Assembly: GCA_947456315.1 (NCBI GenBank)
Contig: CANGRU010000019.1
Location: 1-11,885, forward strand
Direction of reading: 5' to 3'
DNA length: 11,885 nt
Origin: Beijerinckiaceae bacterium
GTDB lineage: Bacteria > Pseudomonadota > Alphaproteobacteria > Rhizobiales > Beijerinckiaceae
Shown in pieces: positions 5,834-11,885 of the stretch. The position numbers were made by a program, and so were the translations under genes. A model generated the notes under the pieces. The model worked only from the letters and a program-made list of their open reading frames with translations. It did no database searches and was not told where the DNA came from. Within the stretch, counting starts at the first letter, position 1. Each line of letters starts with the position of its first letter.

Positions 5834-6694
5834 ATGGCCGAGCCGCTTGTTCTGAATGATGTCACCGCATTGCGTAGCCAACTCGCACGCTGGCGCGCAA
5901 AGCGCGAAACGGTGGCGCTGGTCCCGACCATGGGCGCGTTGCATGACGGACACATCTCCTTGGGCCGCATCGCGCAGACGCGCGCGCATCATGTCGTCTA
6001 CACGATCTTCGTCAATCCGACGCAATTTGCGCCGACCGAAGATCTGTCGGCCTATCCGCGCACCTTCGAGGCCGACCGCGCCAAACTGGCAGCGCTCGGC
6101 GCGGATGCGATTTTCGCACCCACACCTGACATCATGTATCCGCCAGGCTTTGCCACCACGATTTCGCTGAGCGGCCCGGCGGTCGCGGGCCTCGAAGATC
6201 GTTTCCGCCCGACGCATTTTGCCGGTGTGGCGACAGTCGTCGCAAAACTGCTCATTCAAGCCATGCCGGACCTTGCCATTTTTGGCGAAAAGGATTTTCA
6301 GCAACTCGCCGTCATCCGCCAGCTGGTGCGCGATCTTGATTTGCCGATCACCATTGCCGGCGGCCCGACTTTGCGCGAGGCCGATGGTCTGGCCATGTCA
6401 TCACGCAATGTCTATTTGTCAGCAGACGAGCGTGCCAGCGCGCCGCTTCTGCAACGTGTGCTGAGCGAAGCGGCTGCCGCCATTGCTGCAGGCGAAGAGC
6501 CCGACAGCGTCCTCACCTATGGGCGTGAGCGCATTGTGCAAGGCGGCTTTGCGCTGGATTATCTGGAATGGCGTGATGCGATCAGCCTTGGCACAGCATC
6601 GCGCCAAAAACCCTCGCGACTGCTGGTCGCGGCAAAAATCGGACGCACGCGCCTGATCGACAATGTCGGCGTGCCTGCGGGAGGTCAGCCATGA
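5834..6694 (+). CDS. panC: Pantothenate synthetase PanC
   Basis: PanC joins D-pantoate and beta-alanine with ATP, through a pantoyl-adenylate, to give pantothenate in the cytoplasm. With the start at 5834 the protein has 286 residues, the normal length. Motifs are [12 protein letters not shown] (residues 29-40, the nucleotide-binding His37 and His40), FVNPTQF (59-65, Gln64), FGEKDFQQL (150-158, Lys153) and AMSSRNVYL (187-195). The start is ambiguous. GTG at 5807 and ATG at 5810 overlap the stop of the preceding gene (TGATG), which would allow coupling but gives a longer than usual N-terminus. GTG at 5825 lies 4 nt after GGGGAG, and ATG at 5834 lies 13 nt after it. I chose 5834 because [17 protein letters not shown] matches the usual beginning of the family. 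The gene overlaps panB by 4 nt (ATGA). Confidence 0.95.
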   Translation: MAEPLVLNDVTALRSQLARWRAKRETVALVPTMGALHDGHISLGRIAQTRAHHVVYTIFVNPTQFAPTEDLSAYPRTFEADRAKLAALGADAIFAPTPDIMYPPGFATTISLSGPAVAGLEDRFRPTHFAGVATVVAKLLIQAMPDLAIFGEKDFQQLAVIRQLVRDLDLPITIAGGPTLREADGLAMSSRNVYLSADERASAPLLQRVLSEAAAAIAAGEEPDSVLTYGRERIVQGGFALDYLEWRDAISLGTASRQKPSRLLVAAKIGRTRLIDNVGVPAGGQP

Positions 6695-7515
6695 GCTATG
6701 CCAATGAAAACCAGACCCGCAAGCAAGTGACGCTCAACGAGCTCGGCCGTATGCGCGCGGCCCATGACAAAATCGCCATGCTCACCTGTTATGATTCCAG
6801 CTTCGCCGCGCTGCTGGAGCGTGCCGGTGTCGATGTGCTGCTGGTCGGCGATTCCATGGGCAATGTGTTGCAAGGCCACAAGACCACGTTGCCTGTCACG
6901 CAAGAGCAGATGGAATATCACACAGGCTGCGTAGCACGCGCCGACACGCGTTGCTTCATCATTTCCGACATGGCTTTCGGCACCTATCAGGAAAGCCCCG
7001 AACAGGCGATGCGCAACGCATCCAAACTCATGGCCGCCGGCGCACAGATGGTGAAACTGGAAGGCGGGCAACATATTGCACCCACCGTGCGTTTTCTGGT
7101 GGAACGCGGCGTGCCGGTTTGCGCGCATATCGGCCTGACACCGCAATCGGTGCATCAGCTCGGCGGCTATCGCGTGCAAGGCGCCAATGAAGAAGCAGCC
7201 CTCGTGCTGCGCGAAGATGCGCATGCACTGGAAGACGCTGGTGCCTCCTTGGTCGTGCTGGAAATGGTGCCAGGAAAACTCGCCAAAGACATCACCTCAG
7301 CCCTGACACGCATGGCCACCATCGGCATTGGTGCCGGTGTGGATTGCGATGGTCAGGTGCTGGTCCTGCACGACATGCTGGGCGTCTATCCGGGCAAGAA
7401 GCCACGCTTCACCAAGGATTTCATGGCGGGCAGCGCATCGATCGAAGCGGCTGTGCAGGCCTATGTGGAGGCTGTGAAGGCGGGAACATTCCCCGGCATT
7501 GAACACAGCTACTGA
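6691..7515 (+). CDS. panB: 3-methyl-2-oxobutanoate hydroxymethyltransferase PanB
   Basis: PanB transfers a one-carbon unit from 5,10-methylene-tetrahydrofolate to 3-methyl-2-oxobutanoate, giving ketopantoate, the first committed step to pantothenate and CoA. The 274-residue protein has the typical barrel motifs: [10 protein letters not shown] (residues 30-39), [14 protein letters not shown] (50-63, metal-binding Asp54), [11 protein letters not shown] (90-100, Asp93), VKLEGG (121-126, Glu124), [16 protein letters not shown] (145-160) and VVLEMVP (188-194, the catalytic Glu191). The ATG at 6691 overlaps the panC stop as ATGA and has GGGAGG about 6 nt upstream, a strong site. panC and panB thus form a coupled pair whose products act in one pathway; panE and panD are not in the window. 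The gene ends two bases before a palindromic repeat that may act as transcript end. Confidence 0.97.
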   Translation: MSYANENQTRKQVTLNELGRMRAAHDKIAMLTCYDSSFAALLERAGVDVLLVGDSMGNVLQGHKTTLPVTQEQMEYHTGCVARADTRCFIISDMAFGTYQESPEQAMRNASKLMAAGAQMVKLEGGQHIAPTVRFLVERGVPVCAHIGLTPQSVHQLGGYRVQGANEEAALVLREDAHALEDAGASLVVLEMVPGKLAKDITSALTRMATIGIGAGVDCDGQVLVLHDMLGVYPGKKPRFTKDFMAGSASIEAAVQAYVEAVKAGTFPGIEHSY

Positions 7516-7517
7516 GC

Positions 7518-7598
7518 CGTCATTGCGAGCCGAAGGCGAAGCAATCCAGAAGGCCTCACGTGTTGGCTCTGGATTGCTTCGCTGCGCTCGCAATGACG
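7518..7598. repeat. Palindromic intergenic repeat, copy 1
   Basis: The left arm (7518-7550) begins CGTCATTGCGAGC and ends GCGAAGCAATCCAGA. The right arm (7568-7598) is its near-perfect complement, ending CTCGCAATGACG. The arms enclose a 17-nt loop, and the only mismatch is a small internal bulge in the middle of the stem. The element shares its outer arms, its CAATCCAGA/TCTGGATTG inner arms and a CGTGTTG loop core with the copy at 11360-11448, in the same orientation. Such elements are familiar as dispersed, non-coding repeats in Hyphomicrobiales genomes. Here it fills the gap between convergent panB and the M20 peptidase gene, so the transcribed hairpin could protect or end both messages. 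Confidence 0.88.
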
Positions 7599-7604
7599 AG
7601 CTTG

Positions 7605-8981
7605 TTAGCCAGCCAGCGCATCCAGCACGCGTGCCCAGGAGCGTGCGCCCTTGGTGAATGAGCTCATTTCATATTTTTCATTGGGCGAATGAATGCGGTC
7701 ATCATCCAGACCAAAGCCGATCATCAGCGCATCAATGCCGAGATCTTTCTTGAACAGACCGACAATCGGGATGGAACCGCCCGAGCCTGACAGCACTGGC
7801 TCCTTGTTCCATTCTGCGTGAAGCGCACGCCGTGCGCGGCCCAAGGCTTCAGATGAAAACGGCAAGGTCAGCGCGGGTGACGCGCCATGCGAGAGAAATT
7901 GCACTTTCGCATCCGCAGGCAGACGCGCTTTCACAAAGTCGCGGAAGCTCGCGACCACTTTGTCGGGGTCTTGCTTGCCAACCAAGCGGAACGAAAATTT
8001 CGCACTGGCTTGTGCGGGCAAAACCGTCTTCGAGCCTTTGCCCGTATAGCCCCCGAAAATGCCGTTCACATCGCAGGTCGGGCGCGACCAGATTTTTTCC
8101 AGAACGCTGCGATCTGATTCACCCGCGGGCACGGACAGACCGACATTGTTCAAAAAGGCAGCCTCGTCAAAATCAAGCTGGCGCCATTGCTCAGCGACAT
8201 CTTCGGGCAATTCTTCGACGCCTTCATAAAAGCCCGGCAAGGCCACACGCCCCCGCGTATCGTGAATGTCGGCAATGATGCGCGACAGCACATGGATCGG
8301 ATTGGTGGCCGGCCCGCCAAACATGCCCGAATGCAAATCGCGCGAAGCAGCGTCGATCACCACTTCTTCCAGCACCAGACCGCGCAGCATGGTGGTGATG
8401 GCGGGCGTGTCCTTGCTCCACATATTCGTGTCGCAGACGAGCATCAGATCAGCAGACAGCTCGTCCTTGTTGGCGGCAAGAAAGGCGGGCAGCGAGGGCG
8501 AGCCTGTTTCTTCTTCACCCTCAAACAGAATGGTGACATCGCAAGGCAAATCGCCGGACGTCTCGCGAAAAGCGCGACAGGCCTCGACAAAGGTCATCAG
8601 CTGGCCTTTGTCATCAGCCGAGCCACGCGCGACAATGCGCTGGCCGTCAGGCGAAAGATGCGGCTTGAACGGATCGCTTTCCCACAAGTCCAGCGGATCG
8701 GCAGGCTGCACATCATAATGTCCGTAGAAGAGGACATGGGGCACATCACGCCGCTTGGCTTTGGCATGAGCGACGACCATCGGATGCCCCGCTGTGGGGC
8801 GTATGGAGGCATCGAACCCCAGACCCTTCAATTCATCGACAAGCCATTGCGCGGCCCGCGCACAGTCTGGCGCGAAGGCCGGATCGGTCGAGACAGAGGG
8901 AATCGCCAGAAGACCAAACAAGCGCTGCACCGAAGCCTCGCGATTGTGATCAATGCGGGCGAGAACATCATCCATGGCCAT
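7605..8981 (-). CDS. M20-family metallopeptidase (dipeptidase/carboxypeptidase-like)
   Basis: A 458-residue cytoplasmic zinc hydrolase of the M20 (ArgE/DapE/carnosinase-like) family. Metal ligands are visible in order: His88 in LFYGHYDVQP, the bridging Asp123 in RGSADDKGQ, the catalytic Glu pair in LFEGEEETGS (residues 157-158), Asp184 in LVCDTNMW, and His431 in RIHSPNE. The lid or dimerisation domain includes SRDLHSGMFGG, with the His that reaches across the dimer in related enzymes, and GGYTGKGSKTVLPA. This resembles the dipeptidase branch (CNDP2-like), so hydrolysis of dipeptides or N-acylated amino acids is likely, but the substrate is unknown. Two in-frame ATG codons, at 8981 and 8975, are possible starts; AGGA lies about 7 nt before the first. 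It is convergent with panB, from which the palindromic repeat separates it, and divergent from the DUF2267-like gene. Confidence 0.93.
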   Translation of the reverse strand: MAMDDVLARIDHNREASVQRLFGLLAIPSVSTDPAFAPDCARAAQWLVDELKGLGFDASIRPTAGHPMVVAHAKAKRRDVPHVLFYGHYDVQPADPLDLWESDPFKPHLSPDGQRIVARGSADDKGQLMTFVEACRAFRETSGDLPCDVTILFEGEEETGSPSLPAFLAANKDELSADLMLVCDTNMWSKDTPAITTMLRGLVLEEVVIDAASRDLHSGMFGGPATNPIHVLSRIIADIHDTRGRVALPGFYEGVEELPEDVAEQWRQLDFDEAAFLNNVGLSVPAGESDRSVLEKIWSRPTCDVNGIFGGYTGKGSKTVLPAQASAKFSFRLVGKQDPDKVVASFRDFVKARLPADAKVQFLSHGASPALTLPFSSEALGRARRALHAEWNKEPVLSGSGGSIPIVGLFKKDLGIDALMIGFGLDDDRIHSPNEKYEMSSFTKGARSWARVLDALAG

Positions 8982-9027
8982 GAGAGAATCCTATTTTGCT
9001 GTGGCAAAGAGTGTCGCAAATTCCCAC

Positions 9028-9059
9028 CCTCATGGCGAGTGCGAGCGGGATCCATGAGG
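9028..9059. promoter_or_regulatory. Operator-like inverted repeat between divergent genes
   Basis: CCTCATGG (9028-9035) and CCATGAGG (9052-9059) are perfect 8-bp complements 16 nt apart, so their centres are about 24 bp apart. The repeat lies in the 137-bp gap between the divergently transcribed M20 peptidase and DUF2267-like genes, just upstream of the candidate -35 of the latter. The position suits a shared regulator site. A transcribed hairpin is also possible, but the 16-nt loop and lack of a T-run argue against a terminator. Confidence 0.42.
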
Positions 9060-9065
9060 AGCCCC

Positions 9066-9093
9066 TTCGCATTGCCCGCTTTGGCGCTATACT
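9066..9093 (+). promoter_or_regulatory. Candidate promoter of the DUF2267-like gene
   Basis: TATACT at 9088-9093 matches five of six positions of TATAAT. TTCGCA at 9066-9071, 16 nt upstream, matches four of six positions of TTGACA. Transcription would start near 9100, just before GGAGAG and the ATG at 9119, giving a very short leader. Supported by position and consensus only. Confidence 0.4.
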
Positions 9094-9118
9094 GCCAAAA
9101 AAACCGGAGAGACTTCCC

Positions 9119-9490
9119 ATGCAGGACTTGATCGCACGCATTGCCGACGCCTCGGGCCTTGAGCCCGCCATTGCCGAACAGGCCGTTGGCATGGTGCTGG
9201 CCTTTCTCCAGAAAGAGGCACCTGCCGCCGATATGGACAAGGTTTTGGCGGGCATTCCCGGTGCCGCCGATCTCGCTGCCGCCCATGCGGGCGGGGGTGG
9301 CGGCGGCCTCATGGGCATGTTTGGCGGTGGCCTGATGGGGCTGGCGGGTCAATTGTCCGGACTGGGGCTCGGCATGGGCGAAATGCAGGCCGTTGGCCGG
9401 GAGCTGTTTGCCATTGCCCGCGAAGTGGCTGGCGAAGACGCTGTGGGCGAGATTGCCGCCTCCGTGCCGGGTCTGTCCCAATTCACCTGA
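9119..9490 (+). CDS. DUF2267-like small glycine-rich protein
   Basis: A 123-residue protein with three parts. A helical N-terminus (residues 1-50, MQDLIARIADASGLEPAIAE onward, then VGMVLAFLQKEAP) is followed by a Gly/Met/Leu-rich linker (about 57-88, with GGGGGGLMGMFGGG and LSGLGLGMGEMQ). The helical C-terminus ends in AGEDAVGEIAASVPGLSQF (104-122). This matches, from memory, short rhizobial proteins annotated as DUF2267; the function of that family is not established. There is no signal peptide, and the linker is flexible rather than a clear membrane helix. The ATG at 9119 follows GGAGAG by about 8 nt, and a near-consensus -10 lies about 25 nt upstream, so it probably has its own promoter. 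It precedes the mutase genes by 96 nt on the same strand without a clear terminator between, so read-through is possible. Confidence 0.78.
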   Translation: MQDLIARIADASGLEPAIAEQAVGMVLAFLQKEAPAADMDKVLAGIPGAADLAAAHAGGGGGGLMGMFGGGLMGLAGQLSGLGLGMGEMQAVGRELFAIAREVAGEDAVGEIAASVPGLSQFT

Positions 9491-9586
9491 GGGCGCGCGA
9501 CTACGACTTCCGAAGAGTGGCCCCCTGCATCGCAACATGCGAAAAAGGCCGGGATTTCTCCGCTTCATTCGGGATTGTGACGCGAT

Positions 9587-11344
9587 ATGGCCACGAATAA
9601 AGAGCCAGCTTTTGCCAGCGCCTTTCCGGCGGTTGACGAAGCCCATTGGAAAAAACTTGTCGACCGTGTGCTGAAAGGTGCGCCTTTCGAAAAACTGGTC
9701 GGCAAGACCTATGACGGCCTGTCCATCCAGCCGCTCTATCCGCGTGCCGCCAAAGCCTCGCCCATGGCAAGCGCCCACACGGGCGCATGGGACACGCTCG
9801 CGCGCATTGATCATCTTGATCCCCGCAGCGCACAAGCCCAAGCGCTGGATGATCTCGAAAATGGCGCCACCGGTCTGGCGCTGACCTTTGCAGGCAGCAC
9901 AGGTGCTTATGGCTTTGGCCTGACACCGGACTTCGACACGCTCGACCATGTGCTCGACAATGTCATTCTGGAAACAGGCCTGCCGATCGAGATCGATGCG
10001 GGCAAAGCAGGCAGCGCCCTCGCCTCCGCTTTTGAAAAGATTGTCGCCGCACGCAAGCTTGCGCCTGCCGACGTCAATGTGCATTTCGGCCTCGACCCGT
10101 TGCATGAAAATATCGATGCAATCGCCGCCACTGCGCAACGTCTGAAAAAGGCTGGCTTCCGCGCGCCGATCATCGTGGCCGATGCGCGCCGCGTGCATAT
10201 GGCTGGCGGCACAGAGGCACAGGAACTGGCGCTGGCACTCGCATCCTCCCTGTCGTCCTTGCGTGCTTTGGAAAAAGCGGGCCTGTCGCTGGATGACGCG
10301 CGCGGGCTGATCTCGTTCCGCCTTGCAGCCGATGCCGATCAATTTCTGACACTGGCGAAAATGCGTGCCATGCGTGCGCTCTTTGCACGGATCGAAGTAG
10401 CCTGCGGCTTGAAACCGAAACCCATTCACATTCACGCGGAAACAGGCTGGCGCATGATGACGCGCCGCGACCCTTATGTGAATCTGTTGCGCACAACCAC
10501 CGCCGCATTTGCGGCGGGTGTGGGTGGCGCTGACCGCATCAGCGTGCTGCCCTTCACGCAAGCCCTTGGTCTGCCCGATGGCTTTGCGCGCCGCCTGTCG
10601 CGCAACACGCACTTGGTGCTGACCGAAGAAGCCAATCTCGGCCGCGTGGTTGATCCGGGTGCGGGTGCTGGCAGCATTGAAACGCTCACCGATGAATTGA
10701 GCGCTGCCGCTTGGCACCTGTTCCAGCAATCGGAAAAAACCGGTCTGCCGCTTTTTATTCTCGCGCTGTCACGCGATGTGGCCAAAGCGGCCAGCGCGCG
10801 GCTGAAAAATATCGCACGGCGCAAGGACCCGCTGACCGGCACCAGCGAATTCCCCAATGTGCATGAAGGCAGCGTCGACGTGCTGGCCCCTGCCCGCACA
10901 TTGGCGCGCGATACCTTCTTCCCGCCGATGCGTCTGGCGCAGGATTTCGAGGCCTTACGCGATCGCGCTGATGCGTTTCAGGTGCGCCCGAAAATCTTTC
11001 TGGCGACCCTGGGCACAGTGGCCGATTTCACCGCACGCGCCATGTTTGCCAAAAACCTGTTTGAAGCAGGTGGCTTGGAAGCAATCATCCATGACGGCGG
11101 CGATCTCGCACAAGGCTTTGCCGCATCGGGCGCAAAACTGGTGTGCTTGTGCTCGAATGATGCGCTTTATGCCGAACAAGCCGCACAGGCCGCCAAACAG
11201 CTTGCGCCAAAGGCGGCAAAAATCTTTCTCGCAGGTCGCCCCGGCGATCTGGAACACAGCCTGAAAGAGGCCGGCATCTCCGGCTTTATCTTCGCAGGTT
11301 GCGATGTGGTCGATGTTTTGAATGATGCGTTGAGCCACGCATGA
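9587..11344 (+). CDS. mutA: Methylmalonyl-CoA mutase small (beta) subunit
   Basis: A 585-residue protein of the methylmalonyl-CoA mutase family, the non-catalytic partner in heterodimeric enzymes that interconvert methylmalonyl-CoA and succinyl-CoA. It begins with a short linker and a TIM-barrel-like domain (about residues 30-440). Segments such as DLENGATGLALTF, IHIHAETGWRMMTRRDPYVNLLRTTTAAFAAGVGGADRI (in part) and NTHLVLTEEANLGRVVDPGAG are recognisable. The C-terminal domain (about 467-585) has the fold position of the cobalamin-binding domain, but DFTARA stands where the DxHxxG lower-ligand motif belongs. It should therefore not bind B12, as is normal for the small subunit. The ATG at 9587 has only a weak ribosome site. 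The catalytic large subunit follows after 127 nt holding a palindromic repeat, so the two are probably co-transcribed. Role: propionyl-CoA metabolism or the ethylmalonyl-CoA pathway. Confidence 0.93.
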   Translation: MATNKEPAFASAFPAVDEAHWKKLVDRVLKGAPFEKLVGKTYDGLSIQPLYPRAAKASPMASAHTGAWDTLARIDHLDPRSAQAQALDDLENGATGLALTFAGSTGAYGFGLTPDFDTLDHVLDNVILETGLPIEIDAGKAGSALASAFEKIVAARKLAPADVNVHFGLDPLHENIDAIAATAQRLKKAGFRAPIIVADARRVHMAGGTEAQELALALASSLSSLRALEKAGLSLDDARGLISFRLAADADQFLTLAKMRAMRALFARIEVACGLKPKPIHIHAETGWRMMTRRDPYVNLLRTTTAAFAAGVGGADRISVLPFTQALGLPDGFARRLSRNTHLVLTEEANLGRVVDPGAGAGSIETLTDELSAAAWHLFQQSEKTGLPLFILALSRDVAKAASARLKNIARRKDPLTGTSEFPNVHEGSVDVLAPARTLARDTFFPPMRLAQDFEALRDRADAFQVRPKIFLATLGTVADFTARAMFAKNLFEAGGLEAIIHDGGDLAQGFAASGAKLVCLCSNDALYAEQAAQAAKQLAPKAAKIFLAGRPGDLEHSLKEAGISGFIFAGCDVVDVLNDALSHA

Positions 11345-11359
11345 ACCGGAACCGGGCCT

Positions 11360-11448
11360 CGTCATTGCGAGCGAAGCGAAGTAATCCAGAACATCGCGTG
11401 TTGCCTCTGGATTGCCGCGTCGGCCCTGCGGGCCTCCTCTCAATGACG
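11360..11448. repeat. Palindromic intergenic repeat, copy 2
   Basis: The left arm (11360-11390) reads CGTCATTGCGAGCGAAGCG and continues to GTAATCCAGA. The right arm (11406-11448) begins TCTGGATTG and ends CTCAATGACG. The loop is 15 nt and carries the same CGTGTTG core as copy 1. The right arm is 12 nt longer than the left and holds a small internal hairpin, GGCCCTGCGGGCC, absent from copy 1, so this is a structural variant. The element sits inside the methylmalonyl-CoA mutase operon, between the stop of the small subunit and the ribosome site of the large one. Confidence 0.85.
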
Positions 11449-11471
11449 GGCAAAATGAAGGATGGTATGTC

Positions 11472-11885
11472 ATGAGCCGCATTCCGAACTTTGCAAAACT
11501 TGCGCTCGACAAGACGCCAGCCCCGAGCCCACGCAAGACAGACGCCCTCTGGCAGACGCCTGAAAAAATCGGCGTCAAAAATGTCTATGCCAAGGATGAT
11601 GTCGCGGGCCTTGATTTTCTGAACACCTATCCGGGTTCAGCCCCGTTCCTGCGCGGTCCTTATCCGACCATGTATGTCAACCAGCCTTGGACCATCCGCC
11701 AATATGCGGGCTTTTCGACGGCTGAAGATTCCAATGCTTTCTATCGCCGCAATCTGGCAGCCGGCCAGAAAGGCCTGTCGGTGGCGTTCGATCTCGCGAC
11801 ACACCGTGGCTATGATTCCGATCACCCGCGCGTGGCAGGCGATGTCGGCATGGCGGGTGTCGCGATTGATTCCATCTATGACATG
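11472..11885 (+). CDS. mutB: Methylmalonyl-CoA mutase large (alpha) subunit, partial
   Basis: The first 138 residues of the adenosylcobalamin-dependent catalytic subunit; the frame is open at the right edge. The start of the substrate barrel is nearly diagnostic: [20 protein letters not shown] (residues 61-80), [20 protein letters not shown] (82-101), [19 protein letters not shown] (102-120) and [18 protein letters not shown] (121-138). Tyr64 and Tyr78 correspond to the Propionibacterium residues Tyr75 and Tyr89 that line the acyl-CoA channel. Gln71 stands where the Propionibacterium enzyme has the CoA-contacting Arg82; I recall Gln there in other alphaproteobacterial mutases, so it is probably a lineage trait. 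The N-terminal extension (1-45) is the region that contacts the small subunit. The ATG at 11472 has AAGGA 9 nt upstream. The cobalamin-binding domain lies beyond the window. Confidence 0.95.
   Translation, partial: MSRIPNFAKLALDKTPAPSPRKTDALWQTPEKIGVKNVYAKDDVAGLDFLNTYPGSAPFLRGPYPTMYVNQPWTIRQYAGFSTAEDSNAFYRRNLAAGQKGLSVAFDLATHRGYDSDHPRVAGDVGMAGVAIDSIYDM

Noticed and set aside
9491..9586. Possible terminator or promoter between the DUF2267-like gene and mutA
   Set aside because: Only 4-5 bp inverted repeats and no convincing -35/-10 pair or T-run could be found by eye.
8828..10729. Minus-strand open frame of 633 codons
   Set aside because: It lies antisense to the DUF2267-like and mutA genes, is rich in His, Cys, Arg and Gln without any motif, and results from GC-rich codon bias.
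1..11885. CRISPR array, tRNA/rRNA genes, insertion sequences or phage genes
   Set aside because: I saw no regularly spaced direct repeats, no tRNA-like or rRNA-like sequence and no transposase or integrase motif; the only repeats are the two palindromic elements, the tandem 14-mer and local dyads.

Overview
The window is GC-rich, densely packed bacterial chromosome. Protein similarities (recalled, not searched) and two copies of a CGTCATTGCGAGC...GCAATCCAG palindromic repeat point to an alphaproteobacterium, most likely in the Hyphomicrobiales (Rhizobiales). Only the repeats suggest mobility; there is no transposase, phage gene, tRNA, rRNA or CRISPR array. Most of the content is core metabolism and cell-envelope biosynthesis, and I do not see a clearly novel multi-gene system.

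Layout. 1-583 (minus): a membrane-anchored protein with a long acidic, proline-rich tail, cut by the window edge. 757-1353 (minus): a PuuD-type membrane domain, with a strong UUCG-loop terminator after it and an unusual upstream region (a tandem 14-mer and a 28-bp dyad). 1558-2385 (minus): a ChbG/HpnK/YdjC-family deacetylase, divergent from a five-gene plus-strand run at 2518-7515. That run encodes a GtrB/DPM-like polyprenyl-phosphate glycosyltransferase, the lipid II flippase MurJ, an L-2-haloacid dehalogenase-like HAD enzyme, PanC and PanB. Junctions are tight (1-nt gap, stop/start overlaps), except for a 94-nt gap before the HAD gene that holds a hairpin over its ribosome binding site. 7518-7598: repeat copy 1, between convergent panB and an M20 metallopeptidase (7605-8981, minus). 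9119-9490 (plus): a small DUF2267-like glycine-rich protein, divergent from the peptidase. 9587 to the window end: the two subunits of adenosylcobalamin-dependent methylmalonyl-CoA mutase, small subunit complete and large subunit truncated by the edge, separated by repeat copy 2.

How they work together. PanB and PanC make pantoate and then pantothenate, the CoA precursor. MutA/MutB interconvert methylmalonyl-CoA and succinyl-CoA. The glycosyltransferase, MurJ and probably the divergent deacetylase serve the envelope. A divergent YdjC-type deacetylase next to a polyprenyl-phosphate glycosyltransferase resembles the NaxD/FlmF2 lipid A amino-sugar pair, and this is the most useful functional hypothesis here. 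The remaining leads are non-coding: two operator-like dyads, a tandem repeat, an RBS-masking hairpin and the palindromic repeat family.
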